From an uncultured Lachnospiraceae bacterium (GTDB lineage Bacteria; Bacillota; Clostridia; Lachnospirales; Lachnospiraceae), in contig CAJURT010000009.1 of the NCBI GenBank assembly GCA_910588875.1, forward strand, positions 1 through 64,000: DNA of 64,000 nucleotides, given 5' to 3'. Every line of letters starts with the position of its first letter. The first letter of the stretch is position 1. Positions 8,642-17,089 of the stretch are shown in pieces. The notes below the pieces were generated by a model. The model saw nothing but the letters and a program-made list of their open reading frames with translations. It ran no database searches and had not been told where the DNA came from. The position numbers and the translations under genes were made by a program.

Positions 8642-9934
8642 TCACTCCTGTTTTCCCACCCGGTAGTAAAACCAGGCTCCTGCCGCAAATCCAACAGCCA
8701 TCGCCACCATAAGCAGCAGATAGGCCCATGCCGCCCCCTTCAGCCCGCCTCTTTTCACAAAGGCCGGGGCCAGGGTTGCCGCCATGACCGTAAGCACTGC
8801 ATAAATAGCAAAAATCACCCGCTGCCTACGCATAATCACCAGCACATAATAATACAGGTTCAGAACCGCATAGAATCCGCCCCCTAATACCACCAGCACA
8901 AATGCGCCATGGCAGGGAACCAGGCTCCCCTCATAGGCTGTCCCCAATATTCTCTCCATAATCCCCAATACAGGGCGCCCAAGCAGCCAGGCCAGCGCCA
9001 CGGCCAGAACCGAAAGCGCTGCGATCAGCCCTGAGATCCCCCCCAGCATCCGGAGGAAATCTCCATATTTTTTCTGGTTCCAGTCATCTGTCAGGTAGGT
9101 AAGCACCGGCCGGATCACGAACCCCGCCGCCAGGTTGATGACGGATGTGGGCATAAAAACCACATTAAAATACCCGGAAGACACATCGTCCATATAGGCG
9201 TCAATGGCATATTTGGCAGCCGAAAAAATATAAAAATCCAAAAACACCGACACAAACAAAAGCCAGACTGCCCCCGTCAGCGGCGCCAGACGCTTCCCGC
9301 TCCGCCTCCAGTCCACAGCCGGGAGCCTTTTCAGGAGAGGCACATCAAACACCGCCACCCCCGCTACCTGGGCCGCCACCGCCACCACACAGGCCCACAG
9401 CAGGCTCCCCCCCGTAACCAAGGCCAAAAGAAATGCCCCCACCGACAAGACTGTCCTAAAGGTGTTGGACTTGCCCGTCAGATGGAGATGCCCTGCCCGC
9501 TGGAATTCGGATTCATAGACGTCGGCAAAGCCGTCTATCACCTTATAACACACCAGCAGGAAGATAACCATCGCCTTCTGCCTGGTATATCCGCAGAAAA
9601 ACAGATACCCTGCCCCTGCCGCCAGGGCAAGGGCGCAAGTCAGCCGCCGGTGGAGAAGATAATCCCCAAACCGGTATTCCCCTGCTCCGTCTGTCACCTG
9701 GAAAGGACGGATCCCAAAATAAGCCAAGATAAACATCTGCTGCCCAAAAGTACTGTAGCCAAAGGCAAAGATCCCCCCTTGCTCCTTCCCCGCAATCCGC
9801 ATAACCAGAAAGGAAAGGACCATGCTGGCAAAAGCATAAAAGAAGCTGCCAGACATATTCCAAAGGATATTCTGCCTTTCCCTGTTCTTCCCTGTCCCCA
9901 TCCAGAGCGCAGCCCATCTGTCTGCCATCTTCAT
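8642..9934 (-). CDS. Polysaccharide flippase (Wzx-like)
   Basis: About twelve hydrophobic segments with short loops, beginning ILWNMSGSFFYAFASMVLSFLVMRIAG, match the MOP-superfamily polysaccharide flippases. These move undecaprenyl-linked glycan repeat units across the membrane. The start is uncertain; 9934 (MKMADR) has GAGGAA a few bases upstream. It is one of three flippase-like genes in the window and lies between two glycosyltransferase genes of the first glycan locus. A 41-bp hairpin repeat lies just upstream of it. Confidence 0.8.
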   Translation of the reverse strand: MKMADRWAALWMGTGKNRERQNILWNMSGSFFYAFASMVLSFLVMRIAGKEQGGIFAFGYSTFGQQMFILAYFGIRPFQVTDGAGEYRFGDYLLHRRLTCALALAAGAGYLFFCGYTRQKAMVIFLLVCYKVIDGFADVYESEFQRAGHLHLTGKSNTFRTVLSVGAFLLALVTGGSLLWACVVAVAAQVAGVAVFDVPLLKRLPAVDWRRSGKRLAPLTGAVWLLFVSVFLDFYIFSAAKYAIDAYMDDVSSGYFNVVFMPTSVINLAAGFVIRPVLTYLTDDWNQKKYGDFLRMLGGISGLIAALSVLAVALAWLLGRPVLGIMERILGTAYEGSLVPCHGAFVLVVLGGGFYAVLNLYYYVLVIMRRQRVIFAIYAVLTVMAATLAPAFVKRGGLKGAAWAYLLLMVAMAVGFAAGAWFYYRVGKQE

Positions 9935-9973
9935 CTCTGCTTCCTCACCTACCCTCTGCATCTGCTTCTGCTG

Positions 9974-10014
9974 CCCTCCGCGGACAAGGAGACACGCGCC
10001 TTGTTCACGGAGGG
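9974..10014. repeat. Dispersed hairpin repeat, copy 1
   Basis: A 15-base left arm starting CCCTCCG pairs with a right arm ending CGGAGGG around an 11-base loop. A close copy is at 39484-39525, about 30 kb away. Both copies are intergenic or in gene-poor DNA. It looks like a REP-type palindromic unit. Lying between two genes of one operon, it could also stabilise or attenuate the mRNA. Confidence 0.7.
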
Positions 10015-10024
10015 TACCCTCTCC

Positions 10025-10732
10025 CTACCCCACCTCTGCCTGCTTCCGGAAATTCTGGATCAGCAGGATAGACAGCAGCATGCGCACCATATACCGGGCG
10101 GCCACTGTGGGTTTTAAATAGCTTTCCCCACCGCCCCTCTCGGCAATCTCCACCGGAACCTCGGCTACCCGGGCCCCCTGCTTCAAGAGATAGGACACGG
10201 TGTCTGGTTCCGGCCCGTAGTTCAGCTTCAGCGCAAATTCCCCGACCATCTTCCGGTTAAACATCCTCATGCCAGAGGTAGGGTCAGCCACCCGCACCCC
10301 GGTGGTCAGCCGTATGGCTCCCGAGATCAGGCGGCTCCCAATCATCCGGAGGGAAAAATCCTTGGGCCGGTCAAGAAACCGGCTCCCAATCACGATGTCA
10401 TAGCCCTCATCCATCTTCTGCTTCATCTTTTGGATGTATTCGGGCCGGTGCTGCCCATCCCCGTCAAACTGGATGGCACAGGCATAACCCTTATACCAGG
10501 CATATTTCATCCCTGCCTGGAAGCATCCGGCCAGCCCTAAGTTCACCGGGAGATCCAGGAGATGGTAGCCGCGGCTCTGGCAGATCTGGGCCGTCCGGTC
10601 CGTGGAGCCGTCGTTGACCACCACATAATCCAGTTCGGGATAATTTTCTGCCAGTTCCTCCACCACACGCTCAATATTTGCTTCCTCATTAAATGCGGGT
10701 ATCACTACCAGCACTTTATCCTTCTGTTCCAT
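10025..10732 (-). CDS. GT2 glycosyltransferase, dolichol-phosphate-mannose-synthase-like
   Basis: The protein starts MEQKDKVLVVIPAFNEEANI and carries YVVVNDGSTDRT, the DxD-type motif QFDGDGQHRPEY and DPTSGMRMFNRK. These are signatures of DPM1/PglI-like processive GT2 enzymes that transfer a sugar to polyprenyl phosphate or to a lipid-linked glycan. A hydrophobic C-terminal segment suggests membrane association. The start at 10732 follows GGAGGGG; its first codons lie just downstream of the aminotransferase gene end at 10749. Confidence 0.85.
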   Translation of the reverse strand: MEQKDKVLVVIPAFNEEANIERVVEELAENYPELDYVVVNDGSTDRTAQICQSRGYHLLDLPVNLGLAGCFQAGMKYAWYKGYACAIQFDGDGQHRPEYIQKMKQKMDEGYDIVIGSRFLDRPKDFSLRMIGSRLISGAIRLTTGVRVADPTSGMRMFNRKMVGEFALKLNYGPEPDTVSYLLKQGARVAEVPVEIAERGGGESYLKPTVAARYMVRMLLSILLIQNFRKQAEVG

Positions 10733-10748
10733 CCGCTGCTCCCCTCCG

Positions 10749-11855
10749 TCACCCAAGGATCGTGTCGCAGACCAGATCCACAACCTCTGGCTCCAGGCCG
10801 GCATATAAGGGCAGGGTCAGCACCTGCCTTGAAATTCTCGCTGCCACCGGCGTCCCCTGCTCATCAAACTGCCCCCGGTAACAGGCATAGCTGTTGATAC
10901 AGGGATAAAAGTATTTGCGGGCATGGATATTCCTTTGCGCCAGTTCCTCAAAGACCTGGTCCCGGTTCTTTCTGAAGCCCTCAAACACTACCGGCATATA
11001 GGCATGGTTGCTGCGCACCCGCGGGTTTTCCGGGCAGAGGCGGATCCCCTCCACCCCCGAGAGGCGCTCCCGGTAACGTTTCACCAGCCGCCCCCTCTTC
11101 TCAATCTCTTCCTCCACATGGCGCAGGTTACATAGCCCCATGGCTGCCTGGAATTCATTCATCTTCCCATTGGCCCCCACATATTCCACGGTCTCGCTGT
11201 CCATAATGCCAAAATTCTTCAGCTGGTAGAGCCGCTGCCCCAGGCTCTGGTCCCGGTACGCCACCGCCCCTCCCTCAATGCTGTGGAACACCTTTGTGGC
11301 GTGGAAGCTGAACATCGACATGTCACCGAACTCCGCCACCCCCCGCCCGTCCAGAAGTTCCCCAAAAGTATGGGCAGCATCGTAGATTACCTTCAGCCCG
11401 TGCTTGTCGGCTATCTCTTGTATTTTTTCCACATCGCACAGGTTCCCATACACATGAACCGGCACAATCGCACAGGTACGGCTGGTGATACAGCCCTCCA
11501 GCAAATCCGCGTCCAATGTATAATCCCTTCCGTTGATGTCGCAAAACACCGGGGTCAGTCTGTTTCTCACAATCGCATGGGTGGTGGAGGCAAAGCTGAA
11601 CGGAGTGGTGATTACCTCCCCCTCCAGTTCCAGGGCCTGCAAGGCCAGTTCCAGGGCCATGTGCCCATTGACGAATAACTCCAGGTTATCTGCCTTTAAG
11701 CGCCCCTTCAGCTGTTCTTTAAACTGTTCATGGTAATCCCCCATATTGGTGAGCCAGGCGCTCTCCCACAGGGGCTTTAGCATCTCCACATATTCCTCAA
11801 GGGGCGGCAGGGATGACCGCGTCACTGCCACCGGGCTTTTCCACTTTTCTCTCAT
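10749..11855 (-). CDS. DegT/DnrJ/EryC1-family sugar aminotransferase
   Basis: The product is a PLP-dependent sensory-transduction-type aminotransferase acting on nucleotide-linked keto-sugars. Recognisable segments are the substrate region FVNGHMALELALQAL, TTPFSFASTTHAI, the PLP-aspartate region VIYDAAHTFGE and the PLP-lysine region FSFHATKVFHSIEGGAV. It predicts an amino-sugar in the polymer of the first glycan locus. I start it at 11855 (MREKWKS), in line with family length. No dehydratase that would supply the keto-sugar lies beside it. Confidence 0.85.
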   Translation of the reverse strand: MREKWKSPVAVTRSSLPPLEEYVEMLKPLWESAWLTNMGDYHEQFKEQLKGRLKADNLELFVNGHMALELALQALELEGEVITTPFSFASTTHAIVRNRLTPVFCDINGRDYTLDADLLEGCITSRTCAIVPVHVYGNLCDVEKIQEIADKHGLKVIYDAAHTFGELLDGRGVAEFGDMSMFSFHATKVFHSIEGGAVAYRDQSLGQRLYQLKNFGIMDSETVEYVGANGKMNEFQAAMGLCNLRHVEEEIEKRGRLVKRYRERLSGVEGIRLCPENPRVRSNHAYMPVVFEGFRKNRDQVFEELAQRNIHARKYFYPCINSYACYRGQFDEQGTPVAARISRQVLTLPLYAGLEPEVVDLVCDTILG

Positions 11856-11872
11856 GTCCGTCACTTTCCCTT

Positions 11873-12886
11873 TCAATACACCAGAATCCGGATATCCTTC
11901 TGCCCCCTGACACCTGTTCGTGCCTGCAGGAACTTTTCCTCCGGCTCCCTCCCGGAGGCCCACATGACAAGGGCATAGGGAAGATTCAGCCCTGCCGCAT
12001 GGCTGAAGGGATATCCTCCCCCGAACCGGGCATTCATCTCCAGCACATAGTACTCCCCTCCCGACTCCAGCACGTCCACGTCCAGGTTCCCCTTATGCCG
12101 CAGAAGGCCGGATAACGCCATCCCCAGTTCCGTCAGCCGTGGTTCGCTAACCGTCATGGCCCCGTCTGTCTCCCCGGCACGCATATTGGATTTCACCTTG
12201 GCCGCCGCTGTCCGGAAATTCCCCTTCAAATCATTGACCACATCCACTCCCAGTTCCCTCCCGGAGATCTTCTCCTGGAGGATCACGCAGGCCTCCCAAT
12301 CCTTTGCCGCCTCATATTTCATATAACTTTCCCGGATCTCCTTGCGGATTTTTCTCTCCAGTACCTCTGCTTCCTCCTTGTTGTCCGCCTGGTAAACAGA
12401 CAGTGACCCCATCCCCCAGCGGGGCTTCAGGATCAAGGGATAGGAAACCTCCCCCTCTTCCGCCGCCCTGACGGCATCCTCTGCCGAAAGCCAGCTTTTG
12501 GGGGTCAGGATCCCCCTGGCCTTTAATGCCCGGAAGGTTTTCCATTTGTCATTGCAGATCTCTATGGCTGCCGGTTCTGCCGTCACCACCATGGTTCCCT
12601 GCCGGGCAAATGCCTCACGGCTGGCAGAAAGCACCGGAAGGTCAATGTCAAACAGCGGAATCAAAAGGTCTATATGCCATTTTCTGCAATAGTCCAGCAG
12701 AAATGGGATATACCCCTGGTCATAAATCAGCGGGGTGACCACCTGGCGGTCAGCATTAAAAAACGCAGGGCTCTCCTGGCTGTTTGCCGCATGGACAAGG
12801 CCGCCCTGCCCTGCCATTTTTAATGCCTCCTTAAAATAATCAACCAGATACGTCCTCCGCCCTGCACTTGTCAGCAGAATATTCAT
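11873..12886 (-). CDS. ATP-grasp carboxylate-amine ligase-like protein
   Basis: The N-terminus MNILLTSAGRRTYLVDYF is a pre-ATP-grasp Rossmann half. ICNDKWKTFRALKARGIL, YPLILKPRWGMGS and EMNARFGGGYPFSHAAG follow, which match the ATP-binding lysines and the metal-binding asparagine/arginine segment of the carbamoyl-phosphate-synthase-like ATP-grasp fold. Such proteins join a carboxylate to an amine. In glycan loci they may attach amino acids or build sugar-linked amides, but no substrate can be assigned. Start and upstream stop overlap as ATGA with the preceding GT2 gene, so the two are translationally coupled. Confidence 0.8.
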   Translation of the reverse strand: MNILLTSAGRRTYLVDYFKEALKMAGQGGLVHAANSQESPAFFNADRQVVTPLIYDQGYIPFLLDYCRKWHIDLLIPLFDIDLPVLSASREAFARQGTMVVTAEPAAIEICNDKWKTFRALKARGILTPKSWLSAEDAVRAAEEGEVSYPLILKPRWGMGSLSVYQADNKEEAEVLERKIRKEIRESYMKYEAAKDWEACVILQEKISGRELGVDVVNDLKGNFRTAAAKVKSNMRAGETDGAMTVSEPRLTELGMALSGLLRHKGNLDVDVLESGGEYYVLEMNARFGGGYPFSHAAGLNLPYALVMWASGREPEEKFLQARTGVRGQKDIRILVY

Positions 12887-13884
12887 CCTTTTTGCCCTCT
12901 TTTCCTCTGCGCCCTTTCTGCCAGCCACCGGTATAGCCATGGGAACCCGGTCTCCATCCGGATGTAAAACCTGGTGCGCAATGTCAGTTCCCGGTAGTAA
13001 TTTCGATATTTTCTGTCCCTCACCACCCCATAACAACGGGTATTGACCTTTGTCAGGAACCAGATCCTGCGGGCAGCGCTTTCTGCCGCCCTGTGGAAAC
13101 GCCTGCCGGTTGCCTTGTCAAATTCCTGGTAAGTACTCTTCATCTGTTCCTGGTAGCGCTTCTGCTTTTCTATATAGTCCCCCTGTTTCCCCTGCACGGT
13201 CCAGGACGCCGCCACCCCCACACGGTACACACTCATGTCACGGTCCATATAATATCCGTACCCCTCTGCCGCCGCCATAAGCTGCAGGGGGATATCCCCC
13301 ACCGGGCAGTCCGTGTAATAGGAGGGAAGTTCTTTTACCAGGCGGGAGGGAAATACCATGGATGCCGTGGCATAGCCGCAGGCCTTGTCGATTATCTCCT
13401 CCGGCCGGATCCTCCGGTTCCCCCGATAAGGCCGCATGCGCCTGTCGGACCGGGAGCCGTCCACCGTAAGGATCCTGGCGCTGTGGATGCACAGGCTGCA
13501 TCCCGGATGGCTCTCCAGATAATCCACCTGCCGCTGCAGCTTATCCGGATCCGTCCAGTAATCATCCCCTTCACACATGGCTATATATTTCCCCCTTGCC
13601 CGGGGAAAGTTAAATGCACCGCTGGGGTTCGTGACCCCTTTGGAATATTGGTTTTCCTCCTGCAGGATGGGGCGGATCCTCTCCGGGTCACCCATGGCAT
13701 ATTCCCGGATAATGCGGGCTGTCCCGTCCGTGGAGGCATCATCATAAATCAGGATCTCAAAATCAAAATCCGTCCTCTGCCTTAAAAATCCTTCCAGGGC
13801 ATCCCTTATAAAAGCCTCATGGTTATAGGTAAGGCAGCAGATGCTCACTAGCGGAGTCCCTTTGCCCTTGCGTTCTTCTCTCAT
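12883..13884 (-). CDS. GT2 glycosyltransferase
   Basis: A 333-residue GT2 enzyme with LVSICCLTYNHEAFIRDALEGFL, the nucleotide-binding motif IYDDASTDGT and the CEGDDYWTDPDKL region, which resembles the SpsA/EpsE-like GT2 group. It is soluble or peripheral, with a basic C-terminal tail. The acceptor and donor are unknown. It overlaps the ATP-grasp gene by four bases. The flippase gene upstream ends 45 bp before its start. Confidence 0.85.
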   Translation of the reverse strand: MREERKGKGTPLVSICCLTYNHEAFIRDALEGFLRQRTDFDFEILIYDDASTDGTARIIREYAMGDPERIRPILQEENQYSKGVTNPSGAFNFPRARGKYIAMCEGDDYWTDPDKLQRQVDYLESHPGCSLCIHSARILTVDGSRSDRRMRPYRGNRRIRPEEIIDKACGYATASMVFPSRLVKELPSYYTDCPVGDIPLQLMAAAEGYGYYMDRDMSVYRVGVAASWTVQGKQGDYIEKQKRYQEQMKSTYQEFDKATGRRFHRAAESAARRIWFLTKVNTRCYGVVRDRKYRNYYRELTLRTRFYIRMETGFPWLYRWLAERAQRKRGQKG

Positions 13885-13929
13885 TTTTCCTGTCCCTTTC
13901 TCAGCTATATGCCATGCCGGGCTTTTGGC

Positions 13930-15381
13930 CTACCGGCCTCCCACCCGTTCCCTCGCCATCCGGAAAAGATACCAAAAACTTTCCAGGCGCAGCGCCGCGG
14001 CCAGCAGGCCGTAAATCACTGCCCCTGACAAAACCTGCAGCAAAAGCCTCAGCCACACCCCGCCCGGCAGCACAAACTTCAGCCCGTACACCGCCACGCA
14101 CATCACCACAGACAGGGCCGCCGCCGGGAAAATATCCACCCACTGGCTGAAAATCCCATAGCCCAGCAGCCTTTTATTCGGCCAGGCATTCACAAATGTG
14201 CTGAAAAAATCCAGCACCGCCTTGACCGAAACCAGGACCAGGGGGCCAAAACGGATCCCCGCCAGCAAGCCAAGAAGCCCCATCCCCTTCTTGATGACCT
14301 CCAGCTTCAAAAACACGTCGCTGCGCCCCGCCGCATTGATCGCCTGCAGGTTAGTGATATGGATCGGCCAAAAAGAGTATGCCACACACAGGATCCGAAG
14401 ATACGGCACGCAGGGGAGCCACTTTTCCCCCAAAAGCGCAAGTACCAGCGTATCTGCCACCGCACAAAGGCCGAACAGCATGGGAAGGATCAGAAAAGAA
14501 CTCATGCGCACGGCACGGCGCACCATATGGCGCATCTCATCCGGATGCTGCTGCCGGGAGGAAAATGCCGGAAGCAGCACGGACTGGATCGCCGCCCCCA
14601 GGTTATTCACGATCAGCTTGGGGAACTGGTCCCCCCGGTTGTAGACCCCCAGGATCTCCTCGTTGTATATCTTCCCCATAATAAGCCCGTAAAGGTTGTT
14701 GAACAGGGTGTCAATCAGGGAGGCCGCCAAAAGCTTCCATCCAAAGGCAAACATTTCCCCCAGCCGGTTTATGGCAAACACCAGGGAAGGACGCCAGGTA
14801 ACCGTAAAAAACAAGGCCACCATCAGAAAAAAATAATAGGCCAATTGCTGCGTAGCCATGGCCCACACGCCAAACCCTGCATATGCCATCCAGATACTCA
14901 CCGCCCCCGAGGCCGCCGAAGCTGCCAGGGTGGAGACGAACAAGCCGCGGAATTCCATCTTTCTGGAGACATAGGCAGTCTGCACCGAAATCACGGCCCC
15001 GGGCAGCAGCACCAGCGCCAGCACCCGGACAACCGGCTGCAGCACTTCTATCTGGTAAAACCCGGCAATTGCCGGTGCTGCCAGGTACAGCACCCCGTAC
15101 ATCCCTCCGGCTGCCAGCAGCCCAAAATAAAACACCGAAGAAAAATCCGCCTCATCCGCCTGCTGCTTCTGGATCAGCGCCGTGCTGAACCCATTCTGGA
15201 CAAGCACATTGGCAATGGTGATAAAAATCATGATAATGCCCACCACCCCATACTCCGCCGGACTCAAAAGCCTTGCCAGGAGGATGGCAACCACAAACTG
15301 GATCCCCTGGGCCCCCCCGTTCTCCAAAAGCTTCCAGAACAGGCCGTTTACCACCTTTTGTTTCATCCTTGCCTCTGCCAC
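13930..15381 (-). CDS. Polysaccharide flippase (Wzx/TuaB-like)
   Basis: The 483-residue membrane protein begins VVNGLFWKLLENGGAQGIQFVVAILLARLLSPAEYG, the usual start of Wzx/TuaB flippases of the MOP superfamily, and has about twelve to fourteen hydrophobic segments. It is closely similar in pattern to the flippase at 42920-44383 (for example EPEDFGIVEMITIF against SPAEYGVVGIIMIF). It probably flips lipid-linked glycan units. It is the first gene after the plus-strand L,D-transpeptidase interrupts the operon, so it must have its own promoter; none obvious was found in 15382-15560. Confidence 0.85.
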   Translation of the reverse strand: MAEARMKQKVVNGLFWKLLENGGAQGIQFVVAILLARLLSPAEYGVVGIIMIFITIANVLVQNGFSTALIQKQQADEADFSSVFYFGLLAAGGMYGVLYLAAPAIAGFYQIEVLQPVVRVLALVLLPGAVISVQTAYVSRKMEFRGLFVSTLAASAASGAVSIWMAYAGFGVWAMATQQLAYYFFLMVALFFTVTWRPSLVFAINRLGEMFAFGWKLLAASLIDTLFNNLYGLIMGKIYNEEILGVYNRGDQFPKLIVNNLGAAIQSVLLPAFSSRQQHPDEMRHMVRRAVRMSSFLILPMLFGLCAVADTLVLALLGEKWLPCVPYLRILCVAYSFWPIHITNLQAINAAGRSDVFLKLEVIKKGMGLLGLLAGIRFGPLVLVSVKAVLDFFSTFVNAWPNKRLLGYGIFSQWVDIFPAAALSVVMCVAVYGLKFVLPGGVWLRLLLQVLSGAVIYGLLAAALRLESFWYLFRMARERVGGR

Positions 15382-15560
15382 GATTCCCTAACCCTCATTT
15401 TATCCCCTTATTTTCCCATAGCCATAAAAATATTCTTACGTTTCTCTTGCCAATACCTTTCATTTTACAATATTCCCCAGAAATTGTAAATCATATATGG
15501 TATTTTCCCAATAAATGTGTTAAATTATTGAAGGATACTATTTTTAGGAGGTCTATACTT

Positions 15561-17042
15561 ATGAACAGCAGCAAAAAAATATGGCTGTCCTTATTTCTAG
15601 CCAGCGCTATGGCCCTCAGCCCTTCTTTTTACGCATTTGCAGAAGACGGCGTTGGCCCTGCATTTGATCCCCGATACAATTCCGATATAGAGGGAACATC
15701 TGAAGCCGCAGAAGCAGACAGCACCAATACTGCCCCGGAGACAGAAACCGAAACCGACACAGAAGCCGGGGACACAACGCAGGCCGGGACTGATGCCGAA
15801 AGCGGACAAGCTGCCCCGGAGGAATCCCCGGCGCCTGATGCAGAATCAACTAAAGCCCCGGCTCCCGCCGCGGTCTCACCCCAGCCCAGGCTGCAGACAA
15901 CGATTCTTTTAAGCAGCCAGCACTGGTCCCAGCCCTTTGTCAATGACCAGTGGTGTGATGCCGGTGACGAAACCTTTTACTCCATTTCCATTTTTATGGA
16001 GCAGGCCATCGGCAACCTTTACTACCGTGCCTATACCGCCTCCAATGGCTGGACCAACTGGGCCATGAACGGGCAGCAGTCCGGCATTCCCGCCGACATG
16101 GCTCCCATCGAGGCGATCCAGGTTCGTTTTGACGGCCCGGTGCTGGACGAATATGATTTGTTTTATTCCGCCGTCTTAAAGGACGGCACCGCCACCGGGT
16201 GGGCCAAGAACGGGATGACCGCCGGTTCCATGAACCAGGGCAACCCCATCAAGGCCTTCCGCATGGCATTTTTCCGCAAGGCAGACCCCTCTGATATCAC
16301 TGTGGGGGATGCTGTGATTTCCGCCCACCCCGACGGCATCCAGTATATTGACGGAGCGCTCCGCTATATCCATGGAGGGGACGGCTCCAACTTTACCGGA
16401 TGGGGCTGGGAGGAAAGCCAGCGCTATTACTTTGTGGATTCCGTGCCTGTAACCGGCTGGCAGTACATAGACGGCTACAAATACTATTTTGCGGAGGACG
16501 GCAAGCTTGTGGAGGATCTGGAGCCTGTCATCGGCGCACAGGGCCCCTACCTGATCAAGATCAACAAGGAGATGAACACTGCCACTGTCTATGTGGCGGA
16601 CGGTGCAAACGGTTATATCATCCCCTTAAAGTCCTTCTTGTGTTCCTGTGGCGATGACACTCCGGTGGGCACCTTCAAGACCCCGGAGAAATACCGGTGG
16701 CGCCTGATGAACAGCGGCGTTTCCTGCCAGTATGCCACCAGGCTGGGGCCGGGGTTAAGCTTCCTGCTCCACTCCATCATCTATGACCGCCAGGATATCA
16801 ACACCCTGTGGCCGGAGACCTACAACTACCTGGGGGTTGCCCGTTCCGCCGGATGTATCCGTTTCACCTCCGGGGACGCCAAATGGATCTTTGACCATTG
16901 CCCCCTTGGGACTACCATCCAGGTATACAATTCCCCCGTTGCCGGTCCCTATGACCGTCCGACGATCCAGTCTGTCATCCCGTCCACCCAGCACTGGGAT
17001 CCCACGGATCCCCTGGCTGTGGCACAGTTCGGGCAGCAGTAA
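15561..17042 (+). CDS. Secreted L,D-transpeptidase with aromatic repeats
   Basis: The start at 15561 has AGGAGG ten bases upstream. A signal peptide ends near residue 27 (AFA). A Thr/Glu/Ala-rich, probably wall-spanning linker runs to about residue 110. Next come segments with the pattern HWSQPF..DQWCDAG and wall-binding-like repeats (YYFVDSVPVTGWQYIDGYKYYF). The C-terminal YkuD domain carries the catalytic pattern HSIIYD and RSAGCIRF with the active cysteine. It should form 3-3 peptidoglycan cross-links or anchor proteins. It is the only plus-strand gene inside the first glycan locus and ends in a strong shared terminator. Confidence 0.88.
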   Translation: MNSSKKIWLSLFLASAMALSPSFYAFAEDGVGPAFDPRYNSDIEGTSEAAEADSTNTAPETETETDTEAGDTTQAGTDAESGQAAPEESPAPDAESTKAPAPAAVSPQPRLQTTILLSSQHWSQPFVNDQWCDAGDETFYSISIFMEQAIGNLYYRAYTASNGWTNWAMNGQQSGIPADMAPIEAIQVRFDGPVLDEYDLFYSAVLKDGTATGWAKNGMTAGSMNQGNPIKAFRMAFFRKADPSDITVGDAVISAHPDGIQYIDGALRYIHGGDGSNFTGWGWEESQRYYFVDSVPVTGWQYIDGYKYYFAEDGKLVEDLEPVIGAQGPYLIKINKEMNTATVYVADGANGYIIPLKSFLCSCGDDTPVGTFKTPEKYRWRLMNSGVSCQYATRLGPGLSFLLHSIIYDRQDINTLWPETYNYLGVARSAGCIRFTSGDAKWIFDHCPLGTTIQVYNSPVAGPYDRPTIQSVIPSTQHWDPTDPLAVAQFGQQ

Positions 17043-17047
17043 CAGTC

Positions 17048-17089
17048 AAAAACCTCATCCCCCGCAAGACGCGCCGGGATGAGGTTTTT
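17048..17089. terminator. Bidirectional rho-independent terminator
   Basis: A 14-base stem (17048-17061 with 17076-17089) containing CCTCATCCC/GGGATGAGG is flanked by A-runs on the left and T-runs on the right. It lies between two convergent genes and can serve both. Confidence 0.9.
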
